Assembly (NCBI GenBank): GCA_023053575.1
Contig: JAKZAP010000009.1
Location: 17,217,869 to 17,281,868 of the forward strand
From: Branchinecta lynchi
Taxonomy: Eukaryota; Arthropoda; Branchiopoda; Anostraca; Branchinectidae
Length of the DNA stretch: 64,000 nucleotides
Direction: 5' to 3'
Shown in pieces: positions 43,580 to 54,267 of the stretch (positions are counted from its first letter, which is position 1; the number at the start of each line of letters is the position of its first letter). A program made the translations under genes and the position numbers. The notes beneath the pieces are model-generated. The model did no database searches, was not told the origin of the DNA, and saw only the letters and a list, made by a program, of their open reading frames with translations.

Positions 43580-43809
43580 ACGAGAAGCACACCGACAAGA
43601 TCGCACACATCAACCCGAAGAAACTGAAGCAGTTGAACAAGTCCAAGAACGACAAGAAGTCCGGACACAAAAATGAGCACGAAGAGGTCCACGAAAATTT
43701 GAAGTTGGGGCACAAAGACGAGAATCCGGTGGCGAAGAAACATTTATTGGGACACAAGAATGAAAAGGAACTCAGTATGGAGAACCACCTCGGCCACAAA
43801 GATGAACAC
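43580..43809 (+). CDS. Secreted Lys/His-rich protein, coding exon 2 (GHK repeats)
   Basis: Acceptor TTTTTTCAG ends at 43579. The first two bases complete the codon started in exon 1 (AAC, Asn). The exon adds 77 residues, of which 17 are Lys and 11 His. Four GHKNE/GHKDE motifs start near residues 95, 110, 124 and 138, alternating Asn and Asp, an internal repeat of 14-15 residues. The exon ends at CAC/GTGAGT (GT at 43810), phase 0. Repeated His-Lys pairs could bind metal ions, anionic glycans or mineral; that is inference only. The open frame without the splice would end at 43848, so splicing is assumed. Confidence 0.7.
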
Positions 43810-44159
43810 GTGAGTACTAGTAACGAATCGGTTGAAACAGTGGACTGAGGAATTTCATAACAGATAACAGGAGAATCGCTCTTTCAAAAGATAAGGGTTA
43901 TATAGGATGTTAGTTGATATCTTTTTTCAAGCCTTTTGCAAACAAGAAAAGAGCCAAAACACAGCCGAAAAAATATCTGCTGACTTTTTTGTTTGTCATC
44001 ATGAAAAATATACGGTTTCGGTGGTTTTTAGCTCTTCCTAGCAATTCTTGCTATGCACAAACAATTGTTATCCCCACCAATCCCCAAGCAACCTTGTTAT
44101 CTCCAACAAGATAGCTTCAGGGCGTCTTGTTTCTTGCCTTATATTTATGTTATGTAGTT

Positions 44160-45062
44160 GCCTGCCACTTCTGCCAATTTCCCGGTTCCGGCCGAACTCC
44201 AGAACTACTTGTCCGGCGAAAAAAGGAAGCTCAAAGACGAAATCTGGGTATCTTCTTTCCCCAGTAATGAACATCTGATCAACTTCAAATAAAATTTAGC
44301 TTATAACAAATTTTCCAATTCCAGCCGGATTCCGGTCGAACTATATGTCCGGGTAAAATATGATTGTCATACAGGGACTCAGCGTCTCTTCTTACCCCTA
44401 AATCGCTTATCTAATCAACTAGAAATAAAACTTTAACTTCCAACAGTTTTCCGGTTTTGGCCGGATTCCGGGCGAACTACATGTCCGGGTAGAAAATTGT
44501 TTTCACATAAGTGTGCAGCATGTCTTCTTGCCCTAAATCGAACATCTAATCAACTCCAAATAAAACTTTTAATTTTGAGAAACTTTCCGGTTTGGGCCGG
44601 ATTCCGGTCGAAATACTTGTCGGTCGAGAAAATAGTTTTCACCATCGTCTTCAGCATGTCTTCCTACCTCTAAATCGAACATCTAATCAACTTCAAATAA
44701 AACTTTTACTTTCAACAAACTTTCAATAAACAATACTTGTCCGATGACAAAATGGTTTTCACCACCGTGTTTAGCATGTCTTCTTACCTCATAATCGACT
44801 ATCACATTAGCTGTTTCAAAATATTTTGTTTGCCCCTTAATTTGAACCCCCTCCCCCACCCCTAAATGTAGGGCTACAAAGCCCATCTATGAACTCGACT
44901 GGTCCGACGACCCAATGAATTCTCACACCAAGTTTCATCAGAATATCTCATTCCCTTCGAGAGTTATCGTGCTAACAGACGTACAGACAGACGCCGGACA
45001 GACGGACAACTTTTGCGATGTCATAGGTATCCCTCCACTTACGTTTTGGGATCCCAAAAATG
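44160..45062 (+). repeat. GGGATCCC-ended element, copy D
   Basis: It lacks the head. It opens with CTGCCACTTCTGCCAATTTC and has about four degraded 137-bp units (CCGGATTCCGG), the CCCCTCCCCCACCCCTAAAT module, TTCGAGAGTTATCGTGCTAA, a GACAGACG run, and the end TTACGTTTTGGGATCCCAAA (45035-45057). Confidence 0.75.
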
Positions 45063-45349
45063 TGTATACACCTTTCTTGAAAGTCCTTCATGGATAAAAA
45101 AAAAAAAATGATGTCCGGAACTGCCCCAGCCATGTCCTAACCTGCCACTAGTCTGGGGGCAGGCCCGGACAGAAGTAGCTAATAGGAAAATGGAATTTGC
45201 AAAGAAAGTGTTGCAGTTAACAAGATTATACAAAGTTACAATAGCAGCTAAGACATGATCTAGACAGTCAGAAAAAAATGGAATCATCAGAACCTATAAC
45301 GAGATTTTGGAAGAGAAGAAAGTAAAGAGACCTCAAGGCTCACAAGCCT

Positions 45350-45700
45350 ACGAAGTTTCAACTTGATACCTGCTGATTCGTGTCACGGGTCACGAACTTT
45401 ACTATTGGGCAATCTAGGCAAAGTTGCCCATGAACTCCCCATTGCCCATGTGGGAGGTGCAACTTTACAAGTACAAGGAATTTCACCGTCGCATATCTAG
45501 TTCTGGTCAAGTTATGAACATTATTCACTGGGCAATCTGGGCCCATTTGCCCCTGAACCGGGTTGGGGTGGGGGTGGGACTCCCAAAAGGCACAACTAGA
45601 CCCCAGTACCCACTGATGTAGCAAGTTTGAACTTGATACTTGCACTGGTTAATGAGTTATGAGCTCCACAAAATACGGTGAAAACCGAAAGCCGAAAGCT
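45350..45700 (+). repeat. Dispersed repeat matching 690-960 in reverse
   Basis: It contains GCCCATGAACTCCCC, CACTGGGCAATCTGGGCCCA, GAACCGGGTTGGGGTG and AAAAGGCACAACTAGACCCC. AACTTGATAC recurs at 45360 and 45631, suggesting an internal duplication of about 270 bp. Confidence 0.5.
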
Positions 45701-45846
45701 GCTACAGCGCTCGCAATAGTGGATTGTTCCAAGGATCACTCAACTAAAAACCGAGAAAGTGAAGTGGTAACGGATGTCTATTTCCGCTCCTGTAGGCTGC
45801 ATTTAGGAATTTCCAGGACATAGAGCTAATAGTGTATCTCTTTCAG

Positions 45847-45921
45847 CACGAAGTGAAACACAGCAAACAAGGAAAGGAGAACAAGAAGAAGGAGCAACAC
45901 CAACTCGTGGGGGACGAACAG
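45847..45921 (+). CDS. Secreted Lys/His-rich protein, coding exon 3
   Basis: Acceptor CTCTTTCAG ends at 45846 and the donor CAG/GTAAGC starts at 45922; both are near-consensus. It encodes 25 residues (HEVKHSKQGKENKKK then EQHQLVGDEQ) in phase 0-0. The composition continues the Lys/His-rich theme. At 75 bp it is too short to stand alone; support comes from splice sites, matching phase and composition. Confidence 0.65.
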
Positions 45922-46024
45922 GTAAGCCCCGCCTCCCCCACCGCTTTTTTTTTAAACCCGTAACAGTAATTTAAATTATGTTTATATTCCGCTTTAAGCA
46001 TTCCTATTTGATGGCCATAAACAG

Positions 46025-46085
46025 ATGAATCATTCCAGCAATATTTTTGGTCCTTGGCAAGGGTCCTCTTCAGGCTCTAGCTAGA
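46025..46085 (-). ncRNA. Degenerate hammerhead motif, family 1
   Basis: The minus strand has CUGAAGA, GGACCCTTGCCAAGGACC and AAAAAUAUU. The catalytic G of GAA is lost and the partner arm is missing, so it is probably dead. Confidence 0.5.
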
Positions 46086-46433
46086 AAGATGAACTGCGAT
46101 TAAGAAAGAAAAATAAATGTGCCGTTTATAATAACAATAATATATTCTCAAATTGGTTGGCAGGCCGTTAAGCCTCTACAAAATTCTTAGTTTATATTTC
46201 TTCTAAATTTGCACAAGGAGAAAATGTCACTAGAATAAAATTCAGCAACTTTCTTCTTGAATGTCAGTAGGCCTGTGGAGTTTTCTCTGGTAAGTTGATG
46301 GTGTCAATGTCAGGGGCGTCCTAAGGGGGGGGGGGGGGGCACCCCCCCCCCCCCCAGGAGGCCTGTGGGGAAAAAATCCGGTAAATTTTGTCAAATTCAC
46401 CTGAACTTGATGATTTTTGGGGAATCTAGCGAA

Positions 46434-46940
46434 TCATTAGTTGCGTTTTTGTTCGGCTTTTGCCTTTCCCTTTTCAGCTTTGGCTTTTTGTCGTTTTCAG
46501 GCCTTTTTGAACATTCTCGCGTTTTCGCAAGTTGCAGTTACTACTAAGGACTTTTCACTTTTCTCGGATGAAAACGCTATTTTGACAAATGCCATTTTAT
46601 TTGTATTTTACTTGCACTTCAAATTTTTCACCTTTAAAATCCAAGACAGTCTCGAAATACTGATTTTCCCTTTGAATCAAATTCCTCTTTTATTGGATTT
46701 TGGGATAAACTGGTTAAAGTAGCGAGGCAAAAAGCCAAAAGGAGAGCGTAACTTGGTCCCCTACCAAGTTTGCCTTTTTGCAAAAAGCCGAGGGAAAAGG
46801 CGAGAGTCGGCGTTTGCCTTTTTGACAAAAACGGGAAATTGTCAAACAGTGCTTAGGACCATTTTACGAAAACGCAAAAAAAGTAAAAAGCCGTCGAAAA
46901 GGCGAGTGAAAAGCCGAACAAAAACGCAACTATTGATCAG
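46434..46940. mobile_element. Foldback element TAGTTGCGTTTTTGTTCGG
   Basis: TTAGTTGCGTTTTTGTTCGG (46438-46457) and its reverse complement (46912-46935) end the element. Inverted similarity continues inward through GGCTTTTTG/AAAAAGCC words. It lies inside the 24-bp minisatellite: repeat units occur just left (GGGAATCTAGCGAATC) and right. Confidence 0.7.
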
Positions 46941-47110
46941 GGAACCTACCGGAATTTTGCTTAGGGAATCTACCGAAGTCTTACTCATGGAATCTACCGG
47001 AAGTTGACTCCGGGAATCTATCGGAACTTGTCTCAGGGAATTTACTGGAATCTAACAGGATTCACCCCAACGAATCTACCAGAATTCGGCTCAGGGAATC
47101 TAGCAGAATT
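46941..47110 (+). repeat. 24-bp minisatellite
   Basis: About six units of the type AGGGAATCTACCGGAATTTT, spaced 24 bp, with one longer interval. One unit lies left of the foldback element at 46415-46433. Confidence 0.75.
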
Positions 47111-47739
47111 TTGCGTCTTACCGAACAAGTGTAGACTCACAGCTTACCGGAGTGACGCTGACACATAACTTACCAAAGTGATTCGTGCAGACAGACAACA
47201 GAGCGTACCGGAACGTTCACTGGGTGATTCCGGTAATCTCCTAAATTTCTCTAGCTTTCAAAAACTAGGTTACCTACAGAAATTTACATGAGCCTCGTTT
47301 TTGTTGCAATAGCGCTGCCGCATCGCTGCTGCAGCACTTCTTTGCTTTTGCACAACATGCGTTTTTGGATTCACTTTCTTCTTGGTTGAAGCGGCAGCGC
47401 TGCAGCATCTTGCAGGGAAGCACGGACTTGGTCGGTGAGCAAGTGCGATTCTCGAGAAGCGCTGCCGTCTTCCTCGGAAGCGCTGCAGTTCAAAAACGGA
47501 TGTAGGAAGAATGAGTCCGGAATCGGCCGAGAAGTGGACCTGCAGCATGCAACAAAAACGGGGCTACGATTTCCAACTACAAATACTGTTCGAGGAATGA
47601 TACCACGGTGCCGTCTACTTCAGTTCCGACAGCCTTTTCTCTACTCCTACCCGGTATTAAGCCGAGTAGAGTTCAGAAACGAGTTAGCCTTATTGCGACA
47701 TGATCCCGAAGTCTCTGGGAGATCCTCGAAACAAACAAG
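47111..47739. other. Unassigned segment within the composite hAT
   Basis: 47310-47480 has inverted GCAGCGCTGC / GCGCTGCAG words. No gene supported. Confidence 0.35.
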
Positions 47740-49372
47740 ACCAAAGGTTTCGATGGGATCCCAAAAATCTAATATTTGATCCAGACAATTGCGAACGAAC
47801 TACCATACTTGTCCAGAAAAAAAAAGTTCAGAAACGAATTCAGCGTATCTCCTTATCCGTATAAAGAACATCTAATCAACTTCAAGTAAAACTTTAACTT
47901 ATAAAAAAAAATTCCGGTTTCAAACGGATTCCAAACTAACTATATGTCCAGGTAAAAACAAGACCAAAGGTTTCGATGGGATCCCAAAAATTCAAAATCT
48001 GATCCAGACAACTGGGTCTTGTCTTAGCCAGATCCAGTCTTCGCCGGACTCCTTGAACATTTTTACAATTAAATTTCAGAAACAGATTAAGGCCAAATAG
48101 CTAATCACCTGAGAAAATCAAGTTCAGACTTGGATTCAGCATGCTTGTTTACCCCTATAAGTCATATCTGTTTTGACGAAAACTTCCTGCCACTTCTGCC
48201 AATTTCCCGGTTCCGGCCGAACTCCAGAACTACTTGTCCGGCGAAAAAGAAAGCTCAAAGACGAAATCAGGGTATCTTCTTTCCGCAGTAATGAACATCT
48301 AATCAACTTCAAATAGAAATTTAGCTTATAACAAATTTTCCGATTCCAGCCGGATTCCGGTCGAACTATATGTCCGGGTAAAATATGATTGTCATACAGG
48401 GACTCAGCATCTCTTCTTACCCCTAAGTCGCTTATCTAATCAACTAGAAATAAAACTTTGACTTCCAACAGATTTCCGGTTTTGGCCGGATTCCAGACGA
48501 ACTACATGTCCGGGTAGAAAATTGTGTTCACATAAGTGTTCAGCATGTCTTCTTGCCCTAAACCGAACATCTAATCAACTCCAAATAAAACTTTTTATTT
48601 TGACAAACTTTCCGGTTTGGGCCGGATTCCGGTCGAAATACTTGTCCGTCGAGAAAATAGTTTTTACCATCGTCTTCAGCATGTCTTCCTACCTCTAAAT
48701 CGAACATCTAATCAACTTCAAATAAAACTTTTACTTTCAACAAACTTTCCGGTTTGGGCCGGATTCCGGGCGAAATACTTGTCCTTCGAGAAAACAGTTT
48801 TCACCATCGTCTTCAGCATGTCTTCCTACCGCTAAATCGAACATCTAATCAATTTCAAATAAAACTTTTACTTTCAACAAACTTTCCGGTTTGGGCCAGA
48901 TTCCGGGCGAAATACTTGTCCGTCGAGAAAATAATTTTCACCATCGTCTTCAGCATGTCTTCCTACCCCTGAATCGAACATCTAATCAACTTCAAATAAA
49001 ACTTTTACTTTCAACAAACTTTCCGGTTTTGGCCGGATTCCGGGCGAACTACTTGTCCGATGACAAATAGTTTTCACCATCGTGTTCAGCATGTCTTCTT
49101 ACCCCATAATCGACTATCACATTAGCTGTTTCAAAATATTATGTATGTCCCTTAATTTGAATCCCCTCCCCCACCCCTAAATGTAGAGCTACAAAGCCCA
49201 TCTACGAACTTGACTGGTCCGACAACCCAACGAACCCTCACACCAAGTTTCATCAAAATATCTCGTTCCCTTCGAGAGTTATCGTGCTTACAGACGGACG
49301 GACAGACGGACAACTTTTGCGATGTCATAGGTATCCCTCCACTTACGTTTTGGGATCCCAAAAAAGATTGTC
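47740..49372 (+). repeat. GGGATCCC-ended element, copy E, with six 137-bp units
   Basis: This is the most complete copy. GATGGGATCCCAAAAAT occurs at 47755 and again at 47976. The head follows (AGAAACAGATTAAGGCCAAA), then units around CCGGATTCC at about 48350, 48485, 48622, 48760, 48897 and 49033, then the CCCCTCCCCCACCCC module, TTCGAGAGTTATCGTGC, GACGGACGGACAGACGGACA and the end ACGTTTTGGGATCCCAAAAA (49345-49366). Terminal TTTTGGGATCCCAAAA is itself a palindrome. No ORF spans it; short Met-Gly-Arg-Ile-Pro frames merely reflect the period. Confidence 0.85.
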
Positions 49373-49609
49373 ATATACAGATTCAGCGTGTCTTCTTACC
49401 CTTAAATCTGTCATCTAATCAACTTCAAATAAAATATTCCGACATGATCCCGAAGTTATGTCTTTTTTCAGAAACGTTCAGTTTTTGAGTTCAGAAACGA
49501 GTTAGACTTATTCCGACATGATCCCGAAGTCTCTGTGAAAGCCTCGAAACAAATAAAAAGCATGAAAATATATTTTGAGTCTTTCATAAATTGAAAGGTG
49601 TCTTACCAC

Positions 49610-49940
49610 TAGTATTAAAGTCGCTAAAGCTGGCCAAGGCCTCTTACACACACAGTCACACTGGGCCAAAAATCTGGAACTCAATTCCAGTATCAGTGCG
49701 AGAATGTAGCAATAAGCGACAGTTTCTAAAATTACTGAAAAAAAGTTTTACGACGCGTAGTTGAGCAATTTCTTTTGTTTTTGTTCTCTTTTTGTTGATG
49801 TCAAAATGTAGTTAGAAGACGGCTTTTTATTTTATTTTCGTTGTGCAACATTGTCAGTGCTAAAGTATGCCACCAGGCATGTGCACTGGTCCGTGATTTT
49901 TATCTATGTTTGTTGTAAATAAATACTACTACTACTTACC
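49610..49940 (+). pseudogene. Non-LTR reverse-transcriptase C-terminal fragment with (TAC)n tail
   Basis: The frame reads KSLKLAKASYTHSHTGPKIW, then NSIPVSVREC and FLKLLKKSF before a stop at about 49760. GPK-WNSIP and the final K-F---LK are hallmarks of CR1/Jockey-like polymerase C termini. The 3' UTR ends AATAAATACTACTACTAC (49918-49937). It is 5'-truncated and lies within the composite hAT. Confidence 0.85.
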
Positions 49941-51400
49941 TCAACTAAGGGGAAATAATTTTTAGTAAGATGAAATTGGCTAAGACCACCTTGTGTTCAA
50001 CAATGGCTGACCATCGTTTCATAGGTCTCGTACTAGCCGCATGTGAAACCGATTTAGTTGACGAATGGGAAATTAAATGTGTTGTGGATAAATGGAAAAT
50101 GCTTAAAACGCGTTGAATAAATGTGTAGGGTGGGACTTTTTGGATTTAAGTGAAATCTTAAAAGTTTAATCGAATAAGACTGAGATCCGATATTCTAGTA
50201 ACATATCAGTTAGTTAAATATTCATGAAAACCCGACGAAAATGCGTTACTTCGTTTGTCAGTTATCCAGGGCTAATCGACGCTTGAAATATTTACCAACT
50301 AGAAATGTAAACCATTGCCGAAAAATAAAATATCCTAAAGTCATTTTTCTACTTTTCTAAAGGCGTAATTTCTCAGATGCCGCATCTTTAGCCCTGGAAA
50401 TGCCGGCCTTTGTTTAAATTCAAATTCTCCGCGTCTGGATGAATTTTGATCTGTTGAACAAGCAGCGCACAATCTGAACTATATTACTAGAGCCCCGGAT
50501 GGAAAAATACAAAATTTCTCAGATGAATCAAAATGTTTCAGTGGATTAAAATTTCAGTTGTAAAAGTAAGCTGCCTTTTCAACTAAATTTGTAACGAGCA
50601 TATTTTTTTTTTTATTGTCGTTTGTAAGAGCATAATCTAAGTCAGAACACAACAGTAGGCCTATTCTAGAGTTTCTGCAGATAGTACTACGGAGATTTAC
50701 TGGTAAACCCTCGAAGAACTCCGGTAAAGTTCTAAAGCCCCCCCCCCCCCCCCTATCCAGTGCCGTATACTGTTGGTGGACCCTAGGTCACCCATGGGTT
50801 TTGGCCTCTTTTCATGAATCGAAATTGTTAAAGTGCCAGCACATTAGCACACAGGATTCTGGGCGGAGTCACACTGGTTAAATCTGAGCATATTTCGGTA
50901 ACGTAAATGCCGGTGCAACGTAGTTGGTCACACCTGGATCCTGGAGCGTGATGAACAAGGCAACACGGCTAGCAACCGTAGCCTGGTTTCTCAGCAATTT
51001 ACATCGGCCACTTGGCCTCTCGTTTTCCCTGGCCCCTCAGCACAGGCCTAACCGACCTAAGGGTAAAGACGGCACTGCTCCTATCAGGAAGATGTAGGGA
51101 CGCCCCTGGTCAATGTGATAAGTTTCAAGTCCAGGATGCAAACATTACTCTTTCCAAATTCTCCTGCAGCTGTTCCCAGGGGCGCCACTAGTGTTTTACC
51201 TTTGGGGAGGGAGAGACGTCCCGTTTGTGCCGACGAACTAAACCGTGTGCCGATAGAACGTGCATTTCCAAGCATACATTTCCGCCAGCACAGAATAGAA
51301 CCGGGTACAAAACGAATTGAATTACATCGTTTTAACGCAGATTTGTATATTCAAATTCACATATTTGGCTTTTCATTTCAGCTTTCGATAAAAATTGAAG
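49941..51400. other. Unassigned, with isolated hAT ends
   Basis: 50290-50580 matches 42780-43140. A C run lies at 50739-50753. CCAGGGGCGCCACTAG (51177-51192) resembles a hAT left end beyond the composite element, but no partner end was found. Confidence 0.4.
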
Positions 51401-51930
51401 CTTCCAACGACTGTACCAAAAAAACAAGTTAAACTAAACGCCGCATGCGAAGTTTTTTTTAAATTTGCCTTCTTTCCGAAAATTTTTGATAGACCTACCA
51501 TCTACCATACAAGTTCTAGTTTTTAATGTCTTTCAGACCCCCATGTTTAAATCCTAAAACGCCAACTAACTGAAACACCGTTTTTCCAAATAGAGAATTA
51601 CGAAATGCGCCGCAGGCGAAGTTTTATGTAAAACTAATTTTAATGCAGCACTTGAGACTATTTCCTTAATGTAAATTGGTATATTTGAACTCACACATTG
51701 TTCTTTTCGTTTCTCTTTTCGTTACAAAGCGAAACTTCCAACGACTGTACCCAGAACAAGTTAAACTAAGCGCCGCAGGCGAGATCTTTTTAATTTGTCC
51801 TTTTCGGACAAATTTGATTTATACCTACCATATAAATTCTAGTTGCTAATATGTTTCAGACCCCCAAGAATTTCAAGCCTAAAATACCGACTAAATGAAA
51901 TACTATTCTTCCAAATAGAGAATACCAGGA
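51400..51930. repeat. Tandem repeat of ~167 bp, three units
   Basis: GCCGCATGCGAAG (51439), GCCGCAGGCGAAG (about 51609) and GCCGCAGGCGAGA (51773) mark the units. Shared words: AAGTTAAACTAA-CGCC, CAGACCCCCA, TTCCAAATAGAGAAT. A reverse relative is at 60230-60480. Confidence 0.65.
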
Positions 51931-51949
51931 ATACACCAAATGCGAAATT

Positions 51950-53840
51950 TGGTGGAAACGCTGATTAGCAGAGCAGAGCGCCTTTTTGCGATCGCCCGAC
52001 AGAAGTTCTCAGAATATATTCTAGTGGAAAAAAAAAGATTCCATTCGCCGACAAGACTTAAACTAGCCTGCAGAATTTGGGTTTCTTATGTGTAAAATCA
52101 AAGCCCGATTAACCGACGAAACTTAAACTTTCGGTCTTCGTCCGACAAAGCTTTGCAGTCATCTGACTTCCTTTGTGTAGACAAATCTCGATTTGCCGAT
52201 GAGACATAAACTTTCGGGATTGGCCCGCCAAAAGTTTACGGAATTTGGTTTATTACGGGTAATAAGAGACTTAAACTTTCCGGGTTCGCCCGACAAATGT
52301 TTGCAGAATTTTGATTTCTTACATATAAAAAGAACCCGATGTGCCGACAAGAATACCGACGCTTGACAAAAGTATGCAGAATCCGATTTGTCTGTATTTT
52401 TTCCAACAACGACTGTAGAGAACTTCATTTCTTACGTGTAAATAGCCGATGTAACGACGAAATTCAAATTTTCGGGATGTGCCCGGTAAACAGTTACAGA
52501 ATTAGATTTCTTACATGTAAAAAGAACCTGATGTGCCGACAAGAATACCGACGCCTGACAAAAGTATGCAGAATCCGATGTTTCTGTATTTTTTCCAACA
52601 AGACTGTAGAGAACTTCATTTCTTACGTGTAAATAGCCGATGTGACGACGAAATTCAAATTTTCGGGATGTGCCCGGTAAACAGTTACAGAATTAGATTT
52701 CTTACATGTAAAAAGAACCTGATGTGCCGACAAGAATACCGACGCCTGACAAAAATATGCAGAATCCGATGTTTCTGTATTTTTTCCAACAAGACTGTAG
52801 AGAACTTCATTTCTTACGTGTAAATAGCCGATGTAACGACGAAATTCAAATTTTCGGGATGTGCCCGGTAAACAGTTACAGAATTAGATTTCTTACATGT
52901 AAAAAGAACCTGATGTGCCGACAAGAATACCGACGCCTGACAAAAGTATGCAGAATCCGATGTTTCTGTATTTTTTCCAACAAGACTGTAGAGAACTTCA
53001 TTTCTTACGTGTAAATAGCCGATGTAACGACGAAATTCAAATTTTCGGGATGTGCCCGGTAAACAGTTACAGAATTAGATTTCTTACATGTAAAAAGAAC
53101 CTGATGTGCCGACAAGAATACCGACGCCTGACAAAAGTATGCAGAATCCGATGTTTCTGTATTTTTTCCAACAAGACTGTAGAGAACTTCATTTCTTACG
53201 TGTAAATAGCCGATGTAACGACGAAATTCAAATTTTCGGGATGTGCCCGGTAAACAGTTACAGAATTAGATTTCTTACATGTAAAAAGAACCTGATGTGC
53301 CGACAAGAATACCGACGCCTGACAAAAGTATGCAGAATCCGATGTTTCTGTATTTTTTCCAACAAGACTGTAGAGAACTTCATTTCTTACGTGTAAATAG
53401 CCGATGTGACGACGAAGTTCAGATTTTCGGGATATGCCCCATAAACATTTACATAATTAGAGTTCTTACGTGTAAAAAGAACCTGATGTGTACTACCGAA
53501 TCCCGACAAAAGTATACAGATCTTCTGAATCCTGTGTTTGCCCGACGAGAGTGTACAGAACTTGTTTCTTACGTGTAAAAATAATCGGATGTGCCGTCGA
53601 GACTTGATTCACTGTACTGACAAAAGGATACTGAATTCGATTTCTTCTGCGTTTTGCCCGACAAATGTTTGCAGAATTTGATTTCTTGCGTTTACAAGAT
53701 CCTCATGTGCTGACGAGTCGAGTGACGCCCGACAAAAGCATAAAAAAACTGTATGTATTGTGTTTTTGCCGGTGCTCCGAGCCAACAAACTAGTGAACTT
53801 TCGCCAGGCTCCGCCCGACGAATGTACTTTCAGGACCTTT
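51950..53840 (+). repeat. Satellite array of ~95-bp monomers with a 191-bp higher-order unit
   Basis: Flanks (51950-52340, 53420-53840) are diverged monomers with CCGACAA-, TTTGCAGAATTTGATTTCTTAC and GTGTAAAAAGA. The centre (52340-53420) has five to six copies of a 191-bp dimer. Units starting at 52533, 52724, 52915, 53106 and 53297 differ by only a few bases. The two halves of the dimer are related (ACAGAATTAGATTTCTTACA and GCAGAATCCGAT). Since 191 is not a multiple of three, the ORFs that seem to tile it change frame each unit and are not a gene. Confidence 0.92.
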
Positions 53841-53867
53841 GAGAGGGAGTCACCCACCCCCATGGTG

Positions 53868-53995
53868 ACGCCGCTGCGTGTTCCACCCTACTTATCGTAG
53901 TTGCTACGCATGACTTCGCGGATTTTGGCTTGAAAGCGTCAAGGCTGGAACGAATTTTTCTATTTTTGGCAAAATAGGGCCAATCACATCACAGG
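53868..53995 (-). mobile_element. Truncated MITE related to 14865-15167
   Basis: GCGTGTTCCACCCTACTTAT through GGCTTGAAAGCGTCAAGGCTGG matches the right half of the 14865-15167 element in reverse. The other end is missing. Confidence 0.6.
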
Positions 53996-54104
53996 AATCA
54001 TAGTTATCTCTAATATGGTTAAGGGAGCGAGGCAAGGACCCGTCATCAAAGGTTACCCAACTCCTATTTTGCTTGTTTCCGCTTTTATCCTTTTTTTTTT
54101 TTAG

Positions 54105-54236
54105 AAAGACAAGGAGCTTAAAAAGAAGCTGTTGAAAAAGGAGAAACTGCAGAAAAAGGAACTACATGAGAAGAAGGAAGCACACGAGAAGAAAGAGAAG
54201 AAGAATGAAAAAAAGAAGAATGAGAAAAAACATTGA
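54105..54236 (+). CDS. Secreted Lys/His-rich protein, coding exon 4 (C terminus)
   Basis: A long T tract ending TTAG (54101-54104) is the acceptor. The frame continues in phase 0 for 43 residues to TGA at 54234-54236. The tail is a Lys/Glu-dominated repeat (KKEKLQKKELHEKKE, then EKKEKKNEKKK; 21 Lys, 3 His) and should form a highly charged single helix. Total protein: 211 residues. An AATAAA follows 26 bp after the stop. A further unseen exon between exons 3 and 4 (8.2-kb intron) cannot be excluded. Confidence 0.68.
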   Translation, partial: KDKELKKKLLKKEKLQKKELHEKKEAHEKKEKKNEKKKNEKKH

Positions 54237-54261
54237 AGTTGAGCGAAAGCTTGTATGATGG

Positions 54262-54267
54262 AATAAA
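54262..54267 (+). promoter_or_regulatory. Polyadenylation signal AATAAA
   Basis: Canonical hexamer just downstream of the stop of the Lys/His-rich gene. A second candidate (AATAAAATAA) lies near 54348. Confidence 0.5.

Larger units (their letters stand above)
46311..51108. mobile_element. Composite 4.8-kb hAT element with perfect 8-bp target duplication
   Basis: CAGGGGCGTCC at 46311 and its inverse GGACGCCCCTG-like end at 51097-51108 (GGGACGCCCCTG) bound the element. GTCAATGT occurs exactly at 46303-46310 and 51109-51116. Inside lie a foldback element, a 24-bp minisatellite, the 1.6-kb GGGATCCC element and a LINE fragment. No hAT transposase was seen. It sits in intron 3 of the Lys/His-rich gene. 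Chance agreement of an 8-mer next to two matching termini is unlikely. Confidence 0.82.

Noticed and set aside
46341..47007. Lys-rich ORFs on + between 46365 and 47007 as a gene
   Set aside because: The frames fall inside the foldback element and minisatellite and follow their repeat structure.
48617..48972. Repeated short ORFs beginning with Met-Gly-Arg-Ile-Pro
   Set aside because: They are shadows of the 137-bp repeat units in the GGGATCCC element.
52100..53420. Hammerhead ribozyme in the satellite monomers (CCGATGTG...GACGAAAT)
   Set aside because: The resemblance fails at invariant core positions (no CUGANGA) and no stem I could be paired.
52340..53580. Series of overlapping ~96-codon ORFs repeating the same peptide
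   Set aside because: They arise from a 191-bp satellite whose period is not a multiple of three. Each ORF ends and restarts in a new frame, with GTG starts and no splice sites.
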